Shown: positions 1 to 8,705 of the stretch, in pieces | How the letters are laid out: each line of letters begins with the position of its first letter | Numbering within the stretch: the first letter of the stretch is position 1 | Assembly: GCA_016195915.1 (NCBI GenBank) | Contig: JACPYS010000058.1 | Location: 62,001-126,000 of the forward strand | Direction: 5' to 3' | Length of the DNA: 64,000 nt | Source of the DNA: Betaproteobacteria bacterium | Lineage (GTDB): Bacteria; Pseudomonadota; Gammaproteobacteria; Burkholderiales; SG8-39 | Notes under the pieces: generated by a model | Database searches by the model: none | What the model was told of the DNA's origin: nothing | What the model saw: only the letters and a program-made list of their open reading frames with translations | Position numbers and translations under genes: made by a program

Positions 1-556
1 CGACAATAGCTACCACCTTCGGCTTATTGTTGATTGCGAGGTAGCTTGCGATCGCGGGACCCTGCTGGTCATCGCGCCCGACCACGCGAAACTGCACCTT
101 GAACCCCTGCTCGGTCAGCTTCGGGTTGGTCGCCGAACCGGAAATCACGGGAATGCCCGCTCCGTTGTAAACTTCGGAAGCCGGAATCGAAGTACCCGAA
201 TTGAGATGGCCTACCACACCGGCGACCTTGGCATCGGCCAATTTCTGCGCCACGGTCTTTCCGACCTTGGGATCGGCCTGATCGTCCTCGCTCATAATTA
301 CAAACTTCGCGTCCTTGCCGTCAATCTTGATCTTGCCTGCGTTCGCCTCGTCCAATGCCAAGAGCACGCCGTTCTCGTTGTCCTTGCCCAGATGCGCGAT
401 CCCCCCGGTCAGCGGCGCGACGCTTCCGATCTTGATCTCGATCGAAGGCGGCGGCGGCGCCGCGACTTTCGGCGGTTCGGGTTTCTTTTCCTCACCGCAG
501 CCGATCAGACCGACCGCAGCCGCAACAAGGGTCAATACCAGCTTCGATTGCTTCAT
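1..556 (-). CDS. Branched-chain amino acid-type ABC transporter substrate-binding lipoprotein (partial)
   Basis: The reading frame enters from the left edge and starts at an ATG whose complement is 554-556, so about 185 N-terminal residues are present and the C-terminus is missing. The N-terminus is a lipoprotein signal (MKQSKLVL, then a hydrophobic run and an LIGC lipobox). A Pro-rich linker and the segment IKIGSVAPLTGGIAHLGKDN follow, typical of the LivJ/periplasmic-binding type 1 fold. The family delivers Leu/Ile/Val or related small molecules to an ABC permease. The permease genes are not in the window, so the ligand cannot be assigned. Confidence 0.85.
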   Translation of the reverse strand, partial: MKQSKLVLTLVAAAVGLIGCGEEKKPEPPKVAAPPPPSIEIKIGSVAPLTGGIAHLGKDNENGVLLALDEANAGKIKIDGKDAKFVIMSEDDQADPKVGKTVAQKLADAKVAGVVGHLNSGTSIPASEVYNGAGIPVISGSATNPKLTEQGFKVQFRVVGRDDQQGPAIASYLAINNKPKVVAIV

Positions 557-655
557 GGCATCTCCAAGGGGGGTTGAAACGGGTCCGATATCATACTCCG
601 CGCCTCTGCGTGGAAACAGACGTACGCGCTAGCGGTACTCGGGTAGTCGAACACG

Positions 656-680
656 AAAAGAGCCGGGCTTGCCCGGTTCT
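656..680 (-). terminator. Rho-independent terminator of the cytochrome c gene
   Basis: A GC-rich hairpin (arms ACCGGGC and GCCCGGC around an AA loop when read on the minus strand) is followed by CTCTTTT. It lies about 25 bases beyond the minus-strand stop of the cytochrome c gene at 702. Confidence 0.7.
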
Positions 681-701
681 TGTTCCAGCGGACGGTCGCG
701 A

Positions 702-1013
702 TTATTTCAGCGACAGGACCCACTTCACGAGGGCGCTGACGTCAGCCGCGGGCAGCTTGTCGTTCGGCGGCATGGGCGTCTGGCCCCATACGCCGGCGCC
801 ACCCTTCTTCACCTTGTCTTCGAGCTTGGCTTGCGCGCCCTTGTCGGCTGCGTACTTCTTCGCCACGTCCTTGTATGCCGGCCCGACGCTCTTCTTGTCG
901 AGCGTGTGGCAGGCCATGCAGGCATATTTCTTGGCAAGCTCTTCGCTCGCCTGCGCCGGCGCGGCGCAGATGGCGCCGAGCATCACGACCGGCAATATCA
1001 GGTGTTTCATCAC
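702..1013 (-). CDS. Small periplasmic class I cytochrome c (c-551/c-552 type)
   Basis: This 103-residue protein has a Sec signal peptide ending near residue 22 (APAQA). One haem c site, CMACH, lies at residues 32-36, and a probable axial Met81 sits in TPMPPN. Length and motif spacing match cytochrome c-551/c-552 electron shuttles that link the bc1 complex to terminal oxidases or reductases. Translation may start at Met1 or Met2. It lies 29 bases downstream of the DUF255 gene on the same strand and is followed by its own terminator. The redox partner cannot be inferred. Confidence 0.9.
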   Translation of the reverse strand: MMKHLILPVVMLGAICAAPAQASEELAKKYACMACHTLDKKSVGPAYKDVAKKYAADKGAQAKLEDKVKKGGAGVWGQTPMPPNDKLPAADVSALVKWVLSLK

Positions 1014-1042
1014 GTCTCCCCAGGTAGAAAAACCGCGCCTCG

Positions 1043-3064
1043 CTAGCGGATATCCGCGCGTTCACAGGCCTTCTTGAGCGCGTCCAGGCCGTCGATCGGC
1101 AGCAGGCAAGTAACGCCCTGGCATATCCACGCGTTGACAGGCGGCTTTTCGAGCGGTTTATCCAGGGTCTGCGGCAGCCCCGCAGCCCCGGCCGGAACGG
1201 CAAGCACTACGCAATGAGGCAAATGCTCCTGCGCGAGCTCTCGTGTCCATGCGCGCGCTAGCACGGGGTCGCCGCGGATCACCACCGTTGTCGGCGGCAC
1301 CAGTGCCTCGCCCAAGGCCAGCTGGAGGGACGCAAATCCGCCCGGGTACTCGTGCATCGAGGGAAGGAACAACTCCAGCGTGCGCTCGGCGGCCGCGCTG
1401 TAGCGCGCATCGCCTGTGAGCGCCGCCAGCCGTTGCAGCGCATATGCCGCAATCCCGTTGCCAGAGGGCGTGGCGTTGTCGCGCCCCGGTTTCGGGCGGT
1501 GTATCAGCTGCTCGTGGTCGCGGGCGGTAAAGAAAAAACCTCCCGAGGCCGGGTCCTCGAATTGCTCCAGCAGCACGCCGGCCAGCTGTTCGGCGAATTC
1601 GAGATCGGCCGGAACAAACTCGGCCTGCATCAATTCGAGTACGGCATCGAGCAGAAAAGCGTAGTCGTCAAGATACGCCTTGAGGTGGGCGCGGCCATCC
1701 TTGCAGGTCGCGGCGAGCCGCCCTTCCCGCCACATTGCGCGGCGGATGAAATCGAGCGCGCGGCGCGCGGCATCAAGCCAGGCGCGCTCGCCGAATACCC
1801 GCGCCGCGCGCGCCAGTCCCTTGATCGCGAGGGCGTTCCAGGACACCAGCAGCTTCTCGTCGCGCCCGGGGCGAACGCGCTTTTCGCGCGCCGTGAACAG
1901 CTTCGTCCGCGCCGATTCCAACAACGCCTGCGCGCCCGTTGCGAGCGGTTTCGATACGTGCAGGTTCCAGTGACGGCCTTCGAAGTTCGCGGCTTCATCG
2001 AGCCCATAGTGCGGCGCCAGCACCGCGTATTCGGCGTCGCTGAGCAGCCCCCGTAGCTCCTCGCGCGACCAGACGTAGAACTTGCCTTCCTCGTGTTCCG
2101 AATCGGCATCGAGCGAAGAGTAGAAGCCCCCTTCCGGGGATTGCATCTCGCGCAGCATCCAGGCGGCGCATTCGCGTGCGACGCGCGCATAGAGCGGGTC
2201 GTGACAGGCCTGCCAGGCTTCGGCACACAAGCCGAGCAGCGGACCATTGTCGTAGAGCATCTTTTCGAAGTGCGGGATCAACCAGAACGCGTCAACGCTG
2301 TAGCGAGCGAACCCGCCGCCCAACTGATCGTAGATCCCGCCCTTCGCCATGTTCTCAAGCGTGGTCAGCGCCATCGCGCCCGCGTCGGCGTCTCCCGCGA
2401 CCCGCCAGCGGCGCAGGCACAATTCGAGATCGGCAGGGTGCGGAAACTTCGGCGCGCCGCCGAAGCCGCCGAAGCGCCGGTCGAAACTCGAGCGCAGCGC
2501 CTCGATCGCGCCTTCGATCGGCGCTGCGGAAAACCCGGAGCGGCGAGCGCTGCCGCGAGGCAGCGTGCGCGAGAACGCTGCAAGGATCTGCGCTCCCTGC
2601 TCTGTGAGCTCTGCGCGCCTGTTGCGCCATGTGGCTGCCACCCGCTCGAGCAGATCGGGAAATCCCGGCAAGCCGTAGCGCGCATCTTTCGGAAAGTAGG
2701 TCCCGCCGAAGAACGGCGTGCCGTCGGGCGCAAGGAACATCGTGAGCGGCCAGCCGCCGGAACGACGTGCGATCATCTGGTGGGCGCTCTGGTAGATCTG
2801 GTCGAGGTCGGGCCGCTCCTCCCGGTCCACCTTGATGTTGACGAACAGCCGATTCATCACCGCGGCGACTTCGGCATCCTCGAAGCTTTCGTGCGCCATC
2901 ACGTGACACCAGTGGCAAGCCGAGTATCCGATGGAAAGGAGGATCGGCCGGTCTTCGGCCTTTGCGCGCTCGAGCGCCTCGGGCCCCCACGCGTACCAAT
3001 CGACCGGGTTGGCTGCGTGCTGCAGAAGATAGGGCGAGGTTTCCTGCGCCAGGCGGTTGGGCAT
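1043..3064 (-). CDS. Thioredoxin-domain protein of the DUF255/YyaL family
   Basis: The start was chosen at the ATG at 3064, giving 673 residues beginning [20 protein letters not shown], which is the conserved N-terminus of the family. An upstream in-frame extension exists but is not conserved-looking. Residues 1 to about 170 form a thioredoxin-like domain with CHWC at 50-53. The rest resembles the alpha/alpha-barrel of N-acylglucosamine 2-epimerase/glycosyl hydrolase folds, with HFEKMLYDN and [17 protein letters not shown] motifs typical of YyaL/spermatogenesis-associated 20 proteins. The biochemical function of the family is not settled. It is divergent from the DUF924 gene, with 47 bases between start codons. 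Confidence 0.9.
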   Translation of the reverse strand: MPNRLAQETSPYLLQHAANPVDWYAWGPEALERAKAEDRPILLSIGYSACHWCHVMAHESFEDAEVAAVMNRLFVNIKVDREERPDLDQIYQSAHQMIARRSGGWPLTMFLAPDGTPFFGGTYFPKDARYGLPGFPDLLERVAATWRNRRAELTEQGAQILAAFSRTLPRGSARRSGFSAAPIEGAIEALRSSFDRRFGGFGGAPKFPHPADLELCLRRWRVAGDADAGAMALTTLENMAKGGIYDQLGGGFARYSVDAFWLIPHFEKMLYDNGPLLGLCAEAWQACHDPLYARVARECAAWMLREMQSPEGGFYSSLDADSEHEEGKFYVWSREELRGLLSDAEYAVLAPHYGLDEAANFEGRHWNLHVSKPLATGAQALLESARTKLFTAREKRVRPGRDEKLLVSWNALAIKGLARAARVFGERAWLDAARRALDFIRRAMWREGRLAATCKDGRAHLKAYLDDYAFLLDAVLELMQAEFVPADLEFAEQLAGVLLEQFEDPASGGFFFTARDHEQLIHRPKPGRDNATPSGNGIAAYALQRLAALTGDARYSAAAERTLELFLPSMHEYPGGFASLQLALGEALVPPTTVVIRGDPVLARAWTRELAQEHLPHCVVLAVPAGAAGLPQTLDKPLEKPPVNAWICQGVTCLLPIDGLDALKKACERADIR

Positions 3065-3111
3065 GCGAACGGTGATTTGCGGCGAGGCGGCGATTATTGC
3101 AGCATTGGTGC

Positions 3112-3696
3112 ATGCTGGATACGAAACACCCGCGCGCCGCAGACGTCCTGCGATTCTGGTTCGGCGTATACGAGCGCAGCGCATCTCGCGATCCGCGCTG
3201 GTTCAGAAAAGACCCTGCATTCGACGCGGAGATCGTGGCGCGGTTTCGCTCCCTGCACGAGCAAGGGGCAAACGGGAAACTGTCGGATTGGTCGAACGCG
3301 CCCGGCGATTGCCTTGCGCTGGCGATCGTTCTCGACCAGTTTCCACGCAACATGTTTCGCGGCAAGCCGCGTGCCTTCGCTACCGACTTCCTTGCACTTG
3401 ACGCCGCGCGGCACGCAGTCGATGCAGGTTACGACACTGGCATGCGGCCCGCGGAGCGCATGTTCCTCTACCTCCCGTTCGAGCACAGCGAGTCGCTCGA
3501 CGATCAGTGGCGCTCGCTCGCCCTCATGTCGCGGCTCGCGACCTATCCGGAAACCGACGACGTGTTCGAATACGCGGTCCGGCACTGGGAGATCGTGCGC
3601 CGGTTCGGGCGCTTTCCGCACCGCAACGCCGCGCTTGCGCGCACCGGCACGCCCGAGGAAACCGAGTTCCTCAAGCAGCCGGGATCCGGGTTCTGA
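3112..3696 (+). CDS. DUF924 family protein
   Basis: This is a 194-residue protein beginning [18 protein letters not shown]; an alternative TTG start lies 15 bases upstream at 3097. The motifs [37 protein letters not shown] and [16 protein letters not shown] are hallmarks of DUF924, an all-helical tetratricopeptide-like family of unknown function common in proteobacteria. It is convergent with ilvD, separated by a strong palindrome. No catalytic assignment is possible. Confidence 0.88.
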   Translation: MLDTKHPRAADVLRFWFGVYERSASRDPRWFRKDPAFDAEIVARFRSLHEQGANGKLSDWSNAPGDCLALAIVLDQFPRNMFRGKPRAFATDFLALDAARHAVDAGYDTGMRPAERMFLYLPFEHSESLDDQWRSLALMSRLATYPETDDVFEYAVRHWEIVRRFGRFPHRNAALARTGTPEETEFLKQPGSGF

Positions 3697-3708
3697 ATTC
3701 AGGAAGGG

Positions 3709-3736
3709 GTACGGGGGAACCCGGGTTCCCCTGTAC
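3709..3736. repeat. Palindromic intergenic repeat, copy 1
   Basis: This is a 14-base-pair inverted repeat with the core GGGGAACCCGGGTTCCCC and GTAC at both outer ends, with one G-T wobble. It lies between the convergent DUF924 and ilvD genes and may act as a bidirectional terminator, although no good U-run follows on either strand. A related hairpin is found at 44513-44542. Confidence 0.75.
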
Positions 3737-3738
3737 TT

Positions 3739-5412
3739 CTAATCTGTCACCGCACCCTTCGAAGCCGTCGACACCTGCTTCACGTACTTGCCGAGCAGAC
3801 CTCGCGTATAGCGCGGCTTGGGCTGCTTCCATTTCTTGCGCCGCGCGGCGAGTTCCTTTGCCGGCACATTGAGCTGGATCAGCCGTTTTTTCGCGTCGAT
3901 GGTGATTGAATCGCCTTCCTTCACCAGTGCAATGGTGCCGCCCACGTAGGCTTCGGGCGCGACGTGCCCCACTACCATGCCCCAGGTGCCACCGGAGAAC
4001 CGCCCGTCGGTAAGCAATCCGACGGATTCGCCCAGTCCCTGGCCGATCAGCGCAGAGGTGGGGGCGAGCATTTCCTGCATGCCCGGTCCGCCTTTGGGCC
4101 CTTCGTAGCGGATCACGATCACGTTGCCCGGCTTGATCCTGTTCGCCATGATGGCCTTCATCGCCAGCGGCTCGGAGTCGAACACCCGCGCCGGACCGGT
4201 AATCGACGTATTCTTCAACCCGGTGATCTTCGCCACGCACCCCTCGGTCGCGAGGTTGCCCTTGAGGATCGCCAGGTGTCCCTGCGCGTACATCGGGTCC
4301 GTCCAGGGCCGGATGACCTCCTGGTCCTTGCGCGGTTCAGCCGGAATGTCCTTCAACTCCTCCGCGAGAGTCTTGCCCGTGATGGTCACGCACTCGCCGT
4401 GCAGCAAGCCGTTCGCGAGCAGCATCTTCAGCACCTGCGGCACGCCGCCCGCACGGTGAAAGTCGGTCGCGACGTAGCGCCCGGATGGCTTGAGGTCGCA
4501 CAGCACCGGCACTTTTCTGCGCACGCGCTCGAAGTCGTCGATGGTCCACTTCACTTCCGCCGCGTGCGCGATCGCCAGGTAATGCAGCACTGCGTTCGTC
4601 GACCCGCCCGTGGCCATCACCAGGCTGATCGCGTTCTCGATCGATTTGCGCGTGATAATCTGCCGCGGCCGGAGATTGTTCCTGATCGCCGCGATCAGCA
4701 CCTTGGCCGAAGCGGCAGCACTGTCCGCCTTTTCCGCATCCGGTGACGCCATCTGAGAGGAACCGAGCAGGCTCATGCCGAGCGCCTCGAACGAAGACGA
4801 CATGGTGTTGGCGGTGTACATGCCGCCGCAGGCGCCCACCGTCGGGCAGGCGTTTCTTTCGATGCCGTCGTAGTCCTCCTTGGACATCTTGCCCGCCGCA
4901 AAGGCGCCGACCGCCTCGAAGGGACTTACGATGGTCAGCGCCTGGCCCTTCCACACGCCCGGCTTGATGGTACCGGCGTAGACGAAAATGCCCGGTACGT
5001 TCATGCGCGCGAGCGCCATCACCGCGCCCGGCATGTTCTTGTCGCAGCCGCCCACCACCAATGCGCCGTCCATCGCCTGGCCGTTCACGCTGGTCTCGAT
5101 GCAATCGGCGATCACCTCGCGCGACACGAGCGAGTATTTCATCGCTTCGGTGCCCATGCCGATGCCGTCAGTGACGGTCGGAAACCCGAATACCTGCGGC
5201 TTGGTGCCGCCCGCCTCGAGTGCGGCGATCGCCCGGTCCACCAGCGGCTGGATGCCGGCGTTGCACGGGTTCATGGTGGAGTGGCCATTCGCCACGCCGA
5301 CGATGGGCTTGTCGAAATCGCCATCCTTGAATCCTACGGCGCGCAACATTGCGCGGTTGGGCGAGCGCGCGACGCCCTGCGTGATGAGCTGACTGCGACG
5401 GTTGTCTGCCAT
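3739..5412 (-). CDS. ilvD: Dihydroxy-acid dehydratase
   Basis: This 557-residue protein dehydrates 2,3-dihydroxy-3-methylbutanoate and its homologue to 2-oxo acids in valine and isoleucine synthesis. The start was chosen at the ATG at 5412 ([10 protein letters not shown]), which matches the length of the family's shorter branch. Fe-S ligands are visible as Cys50 (NPCNAG), Cys123 (GGCDKNMPG) and Cys195 ([16 protein letters not shown]). The C-terminal GRFSGGTWG motif is also present. The gene is monocistronic here; no ilvBHC neighbours are seen. Confidence 0.96.
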   Translation of the reverse strand: MADNRRSQLITQGVARSPNRAMLRAVGFKDGDFDKPIVGVANGHSTMNPCNAGIQPLVDRAIAALEAGGTKPQVFGFPTVTDGIGMGTEAMKYSLVSREVIADCIETSVNGQAMDGALVVGGCDKNMPGAVMALARMNVPGIFVYAGTIKPGVWKGQALTIVSPFEAVGAFAAGKMSKEDYDGIERNACPTVGACGGMYTANTMSSSFEALGMSLLGSSQMASPDAEKADSAAASAKVLIAAIRNNLRPRQIITRKSIENAISLVMATGGSTNAVLHYLAIAHAAEVKWTIDDFERVRRKVPVLCDLKPSGRYVATDFHRAGGVPQVLKMLLANGLLHGECVTITGKTLAEELKDIPAEPRKDQEVIRPWTDPMYAQGHLAILKGNLATEGCVAKITGLKNTSITGPARVFDSEPLAMKAIMANRIKPGNVIVIRYEGPKGGPGMQEMLAPTSALIGQGLGESVGLLTDGRFSGGTWGMVVGHVAPEAYVGGTIALVKEGDSITIDAKKRLIQLNVPAKELAARRKKWKQPKPRYTRGLLGKYVKQVSTASKGAVTD

Positions 5413-5467
5413 GGAATGTCCTTGCGGGTAATAGAATCCCATTTTATCCGAGCGGGACGGGTCTTCC

Positions 5468-6259
5468 GTGCTGGTGCATCCGAATTTCGATCCCGTTGCC
5501 ATCGCCATCGGACCGCTCGCGGTGCGCTGGTATGGGCTGATGTACCTCGCTGCGTTTGCGGCATTCTGGTGGCTGGGGACGCGGCGTATCGCAGCAGGCC
5601 AGGCACAGATTACCCGCGTGCAATTCGACGACATGCTGTTCTTCGGCATCCTCGGCGTGATCGCGGGCGGGCGGCTCGGTTACGTCGTCTTCTACAAGCC
5701 TCTGTACTACCTCTCCCATCCACTCGAGATCTTCGCCATCTGGCAGGGCGGCATGTCGTTCCACGGCGGCTTTTTCGGCGTGCTGCTCGCGATGGCCTGG
5801 TTCTCCAGAAAGTCAGGCGGGCACTGGCTGGCGGTGATGGACTTCGTCGCCCCGCTGGTACCGCTCGGCCTCGCCACGGGCAGGCTTGGCAACTTCATCA
5901 ACGGCGAACTCTGGGGCCGCGTGACCGACGTTTCGTGGGGAATGCTGTTTCGCGGCGGCGGGCCGCTGCCGCGCCACCCTTCTCAGCTCTACGAGATGAC
6001 CGGCGAAGGCATCCTGCTGTTCGTTCTCTTGTGGTTCTATTCCGCCAAGCCGCGTCCGATGGGTGCTGTTTCGGGCATGTTCCTGGTCGGCTATGGCATC
6101 GCGCGCTTCGCCTGCGAGTTCGCGCGCGAGCCCGACGATTTTCTCGGCCTGCTCGCGCTCGGCATGAGCATGGGGCAGTGGCTTTCGGCGCCGATGGTGC
6201 TGGCCGGAGTCGCGATGCTCGTATGGTCCTACAAACGCACTCCGCGTTCCGACAGATAG
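5468..6259 (+). CDS. lgt: Prolipoprotein diacylglyceryl transferase
   Basis: This 263-residue inner-membrane enzyme transfers diacylglycerol from phosphatidylglycerol to the lipobox cysteine of prolipoproteins. The His-Gly-Gly motif at 99-101 and the Lgt signature [14 protein letters not shown] (138-151) are intact, with about seven membrane segments. A GTG start at 5468 gives MLVHPNFDP, the usual beta-proteobacterial N-terminus. It is divergent from ilvD by 55 bases. Its 3' end overlaps the end of the convergent glycosylase gene by 31 bases. Confidence 0.95.
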   Translation: MLVHPNFDPVAIAIGPLAVRWYGLMYLAAFAAFWWLGTRRIAAGQAQITRVQFDDMLFFGILGVIAGGRLGYVVFYKPLYYLSHPLEIFAIWQGGMSFHGGFFGVLLAMAWFSRKSGGHWLAVMDFVAPLVPLGLATGRLGNFINGELWGRVTDVSWGMLFRGGGPLPRHPSQLYEMTGEGILLFVLLWFYSAKPRPMGAVSGMFLVGYGIARFACEFAREPDDFLGLLALGMSMGQWLSAPMVLAGVAMLVWSYKRTPRSDR

Positions 6260-6780
6260 TAGTGCCACAACAACCGCGCGGCGGCAGCACGGTGCGGGCT
6301 CCATGCAACGGCGCGGCGCGCAAGGGATGGTGCCGAAGGCCGGGTGCGCAGCTTCCAAAGTTGCCGGACAGCCTCCGTCAGCGCGAGATCGGCGGCAGGG
6401 AACACGTCGGGCCGGCGCAGCGCGAACAGCAGGTAGCACTGCGCGGTCCAAGGCCCCACGCCGTGCAATTCGTCGAGGGCGGCGGCGGCGTCCGGCAACT
6501 CAGCGAGCGCATCGAGATCCAGCGCGCCTGATTCGAGTTCCCTCGCAAGCCGAGCGAGGTAGGCCGACTTCTGCCGCGTAACGCCGATCGCGCGCAACCC
6601 GGCTTCACCAAGCTTCGCGGTGTTCTCCGGTGTGACGCTGCCGGCGGCAAGCTCAATGCGCGCGTAAATCGCACGCGCCTGTGCGAGCGATACCTGCTGC
6701 TCCAGCATGAGCAGCGCGAGCGTCGCAAAGCCCGGTTCGCGCGGCCACAGCGGTGGCGGACCGTGACGCCCGAGGACCAA
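6229..6780 (-). CDS. DNA-3-methyladenine glycosylase, AlkA/HhH-GPD type (5' end uncertain)
   Basis: This base-excision repair enzyme belongs to the HhH-GPD superfamily. It shows the helix-hairpin-helix [14 protein letters not shown] followed by the catalytic-Asp region [12 protein letters not shown], and an N-terminal [25 protein letters not shown] block typical of AlkA. The only canonical start in frame is TTG at 6780. The reading frame continues upstream without ATG or GTG to a TGA at 6886-6888, and the intervening residues (for example [17 protein letters not shown]) look like the family's normal N-terminus. The true start may therefore lie near 6840 or have been lost. It is convergent with lgt. 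Confidence 0.8.
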   Translation of the reverse strand: MVLGRHGPPPLWPREPGFATLALLMLEQQVSLAQARAIYARIELAAGSVTPENTAKLGEAGLRAIGVTRQKSAYLARLARELESGALDLDALAELPDAAAALDELHGVGPWTAQCYLLFALRRPDVFPAADLALTEAVRQLWKLRTRPSAPSLARRAVAWSPHRAAAARLLWHYYLSERGVRL

Positions 6781-6837
6781 AGCGAAGCGCGGCTCGGCGC
6801 GCGCCAGGATGCGGACCGAATCGAACAGGGAACGCTC

Positions 6838-6870
6838 GTCAAGCGGCCTGATTCCCGGACTCCTGGTTTT
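6838..6870. repeat. Imperfect direct repeat, left copy, beside the HEPN/MNT pair
   Basis: This 33-base segment matches 7941-7973 in the same orientation at 27 of 33 positions by eye, with the shared core TCCCGGAC and CCTGG ends. It begins where the glycosylase coding similarity runs out and ends 15 bases before the HEPN stop codon. Confidence 0.6.
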
Positions 6871-6885
6871 CAGGGTCGGTGCCGA

Positions 6886-7359
6886 TCAGCCCGGCGAGGT
6901 TTTGCGCGACACCGTTTTCGCAATGCGCGCGATCAATTTCCGCGCCGCGCTACTCGAGGGCGCCCCGCTCACGTCGTCAAGCGCACGCAGCAGATCGGCC
7001 AGCAGGGCCGACCCGGTCGCGGCGGCGGCGAGTGCGTCCTCGGTGCCGAACGGAATTGCCTCGTTGTAGTCGGCGTCGTGGCGTCCGGCCATCAGTGCCG
7101 AGAACTTCGCCGAGGTCTCGTGCGGCAGCGTGCCGGGACGCACGAAATGCAGCGCGAGCAGACCCGCCACCGCCTTGTGACTCGTCGCCTCGATGCCCTT
7201 CGCGTACAACAGCGACTCAGCAGCATGGAACACCGCGAAATACATGCTCGCTGCACATTCGCGCGGGTTGCGCGCCTGGAAGTTGGCGAGAAAGGACGTG
7301 AGCTTGGAGTCCAATTGCTCGAGCTTGAGCGCGACTCGCGCACGCGTCAGCTTGTCCAC
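6886..7359 (-). CDS. HEPN-domain protein (UPF0332-like), putative toxin of a HEPN/MNT pair
   Basis: This 157-residue all-helical protein starts at GTG 7359, overlapping the end of the nucleotidyltransferase gene by 13 bases, so the two are translationally coupled. The segments AASMYFAVFHAAESLLYAKG (38-56), SHKAVAGLLALHFV and RHDADYNE (93-100) match the HEPN/UPF0332 pattern. In characterised HepT toxins the RNase motif is R-x4-6-H. Here the corresponding Arg93 is followed by a DY pair, so nuclease activity is not assured. The partner upstream is an MNT-fold protein, the usual antitoxin arrangement. Toxicity is inferred, not shown. Confidence 0.78.
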   Translation of the reverse strand: MDKLTRARVALKLEQLDSKLTSFLANFQARNPRECAASMYFAVFHAAESLLYAKGIEATSHKAVAGLLALHFVRPGTLPHETSAKFSALMAGRHDADYNEAIPFGTEDALAAAATGSALLADLLRALDDVSGAPSSSAARKLIARIAKTVSRKTSPG

Positions 7360-7877
7360 GCTCGTCCCTCGCGTTCTACGATGTCGACGAAGCTTGTACG
7401 CGGACTTCCGGCGAAAATCACCGACGGCTGCAGCAGCGCCAGGTCCCCGCCCTCCAGCACAGCGGCGGCCTCGGCGGCGGCGGTATAGATTCCGGCGCGC
7501 AATGCGCGGTCCTCGTTTCCGGCCACGAACACGGCGACGTCCAGATCGGAGTCGGCCCGCGAACCGCCGCGCGCGCGGCTGCCGAATACGACCACGCGCT
7601 CCAGGCGCGCACCCGCCAGCGCGTGAACCCGTTCGAAAAACTCCGCAAGCAAGGCATTTTCAAGTGGCGTGAGCTGCGCGAGGCCGGGCGACGCAGCGCG
7701 CGAGCGCGCCGGTGGAGCAATGCGCGCAGCACGCGGGATCGCCCAGCGCGCGCCGATCCAACTCGCGCCGGCGATTCTTCCCGCATCGAGCAGCGCGAGC
7801 ACGCGCTGGCGGCTGATGCCGTGCAGGCTCGCGTATTCACGCGTCGAGCAGAGCCGGAATTCGGTGCGTTTGGGCAT
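7347..7877 (-). CDS. HTH-nucleotidyltransferase (MNT) fusion, putative antitoxin/regulator
   Basis: This 176-residue protein has two parts. Residues 8 to about 52 resemble an excisionase/MerR-like winged helix-turn-helix (CSTREYASLHGISRQRV, then WIGARWAIPRA). Residues 70-176 form a minimal nucleotidyltransferase domain with an intact GSx10DxD motif (Gly99, Ser100, Asp111, Asp113). In type VII systems the MNT partner adds AMP to the HEPN toxin and neutralises it. The DNA-binding fusion suggests that this protein also controls transcription. A perfect inverted repeat and a promoter lie just upstream (7887-7915). Confidence 0.82.
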   Translation of the reverse strand: MPKRTEFRLCSTREYASLHGISRQRVLALLDAGRIAGASWIGARWAIPRAARIAPPARSRAASPGLAQLTPLENALLAEFFERVHALAGARLERVVVFGSRARGGSRADSDLDVAVFVAGNEDRALRAGIYTAAAEAAAVLEGGDLALLQPSVIFAGSPRTSFVDIVEREGRAWTS

Positions 7878-7886
7878 GGCGCGGCG

Positions 7887-7915
7887 AGCCTAGCAGAGGC
7901 CTTGTCAAGTGACAA
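7887..7915 (-). promoter_or_regulatory. Promoter and candidate operator of the MNT/HEPN pair
   Basis: Minus-strand -35 TTGTCA (complement of 7910-7915) and -10 TAGGCT (complement of 7887-7892) are separated by 17 bases. The perfect inverted repeat TTGTCA-AG-TGACAA at 7902-7915 covers the -35 box. The predicted transcript would begin almost at the ATG at 7877, so the mRNA may be leaderless. Autorepression through the fused HTH is inferred. Confidence 0.5.
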
Positions 7916-7940
7916 TAGGACGGCGCGCGCCGCTGCGAGT

Positions 7941-7973
7941 GTCGAGCGGCCGGAATCCCGGACGCCTGGCTAT
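7941..7973. repeat. Imperfect direct repeat, right copy, beside the HEPN/MNT pair
   Basis: This is the partner of the 33-base repeat at 6838-6870. It covers the stop codon of the PilZ gene (7970-7972) and lies 64 bases upstream of the MNT start. Confidence 0.6.
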
Positions 7974-8689
7974 CCTTCATTGGCTTGGGCCGCGATCTCG
8001 CTCACGAAGACACCTATCAGCCGCTTGAGATCGCGCGTTGCCGTGACAAACCGGCAGCCCGCGCGCAGGGCGGATGTCCCGTCTTGCTGCGCGATCGTAC
8101 GCACATGCCGGACCTCGAGGTCCGCGAGCACTGCCCGGCCATTCGGGAAGATGATTTTCGAGCGCGGCAGATGGATGCCCGGCTCCAGGTGGACGTGGGT
8201 ATCGTAAACGATCGACCCGATTCCGCCGGGACTGACGTCCGTCACGCGCGCCTCGAACGGAACGGCGCCAGCGCTGTCGACGATGCAGCGCAGTGAAACG
8301 CTCTGCGGAACTTTGATTCGGGAGTGCGCGCGGCAATGCACGCGCACGAGTGCCTCCGGAAACAGCAGGCGAATCGCGGGGCGGCCTTCGTACTGCGTCT
8401 CCTGCGGGGTGCGCGCCGGGAATTCGATGCTGGCGGCGCTCTCGTAGCAGTGGAACGCCACCGAATCGAGCGCGAGCACGCTGGCGTTGGCGGACTTGCT
8501 GGTGCTGTATTCGACCAGAAGGTAGCCTTCCGAGCGCTCCACCAGCAGCAACCGGCTGATGAAGATCTGTTCGCCGCCGTCGAGATCGGCGGTGATCGGT
8601 TTGTTGGCGCGTCTGATTTCCTCCAGCATGCGCGCGATCTCGATGCGCGAGCGCACGAGTACCCCTGTGGCTTCGGTCTCCTTTTCCAT
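7970..8689 (-). CDS. PilZ-domain (YcgR-like) cyclic-di-GMP effector
   Basis: This 239-residue protein starts at the ATG at 8689 (MEKETEATG). Residues 10 to about 110 form a YcgR-N-like beta domain. Residues 115-235 form a PilZ domain with the c-di-GMP-binding RxxxR at 120-124 (RAHSR) and DVSPGGIG at 151-158 (D/NxSxxG). The family senses cyclic-di-GMP and brakes flagellar motors or tunes exopolysaccharide and pilus functions. It follows the FAD/Fe-S dehydrogenase gene by 16 bases on the same strand, but no motility gene is nearby. Confidence 0.9.
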   Translation of the reverse strand: MEKETEATGVLVRSRIEIARMLEEIRRANKPITADLDGGEQIFISRLLLVERSEGYLLVEYSTSKSANASVLALDSVAFHCYESAASIEFPARTPQETQYEGRPAIRLLFPEALVRVHCRAHSRIKVPQSVSLRCIVDSAGAVPFEARVTDVSPGGIGSIVYDTHVHLEPGIHLPRSKIIFPNGRAVLADLEVRHVRTIAQQDGTSALRAGCRFVTATRDLKRLIGVFVSEIAAQANEG

Positions 8690-8705
8690 TGGCCGTTTGG
8701 GCGCG

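Noticed and set aside
3709-3736. Rho-independent terminator between DUF924 and ilvD
   Set aside because: The stem is strong but neither strand has a clear U-run after it, and a related hairpin occurs inside the atp operon, so it is listed as a repeat.
2093-3742. Open frame of 549 codons on the plus strand opposite the DUF255 gene
   Set aside because: It is a shadow of the conserved thioredoxin-domain gene and also runs through the DUF924 gene in another frame. No family motif is present.
5413-5649. Upstream extension of ilvD
   Set aside because: It would run into the divergent lgt gene. The start at 5412 gives the usual length and N-terminus.
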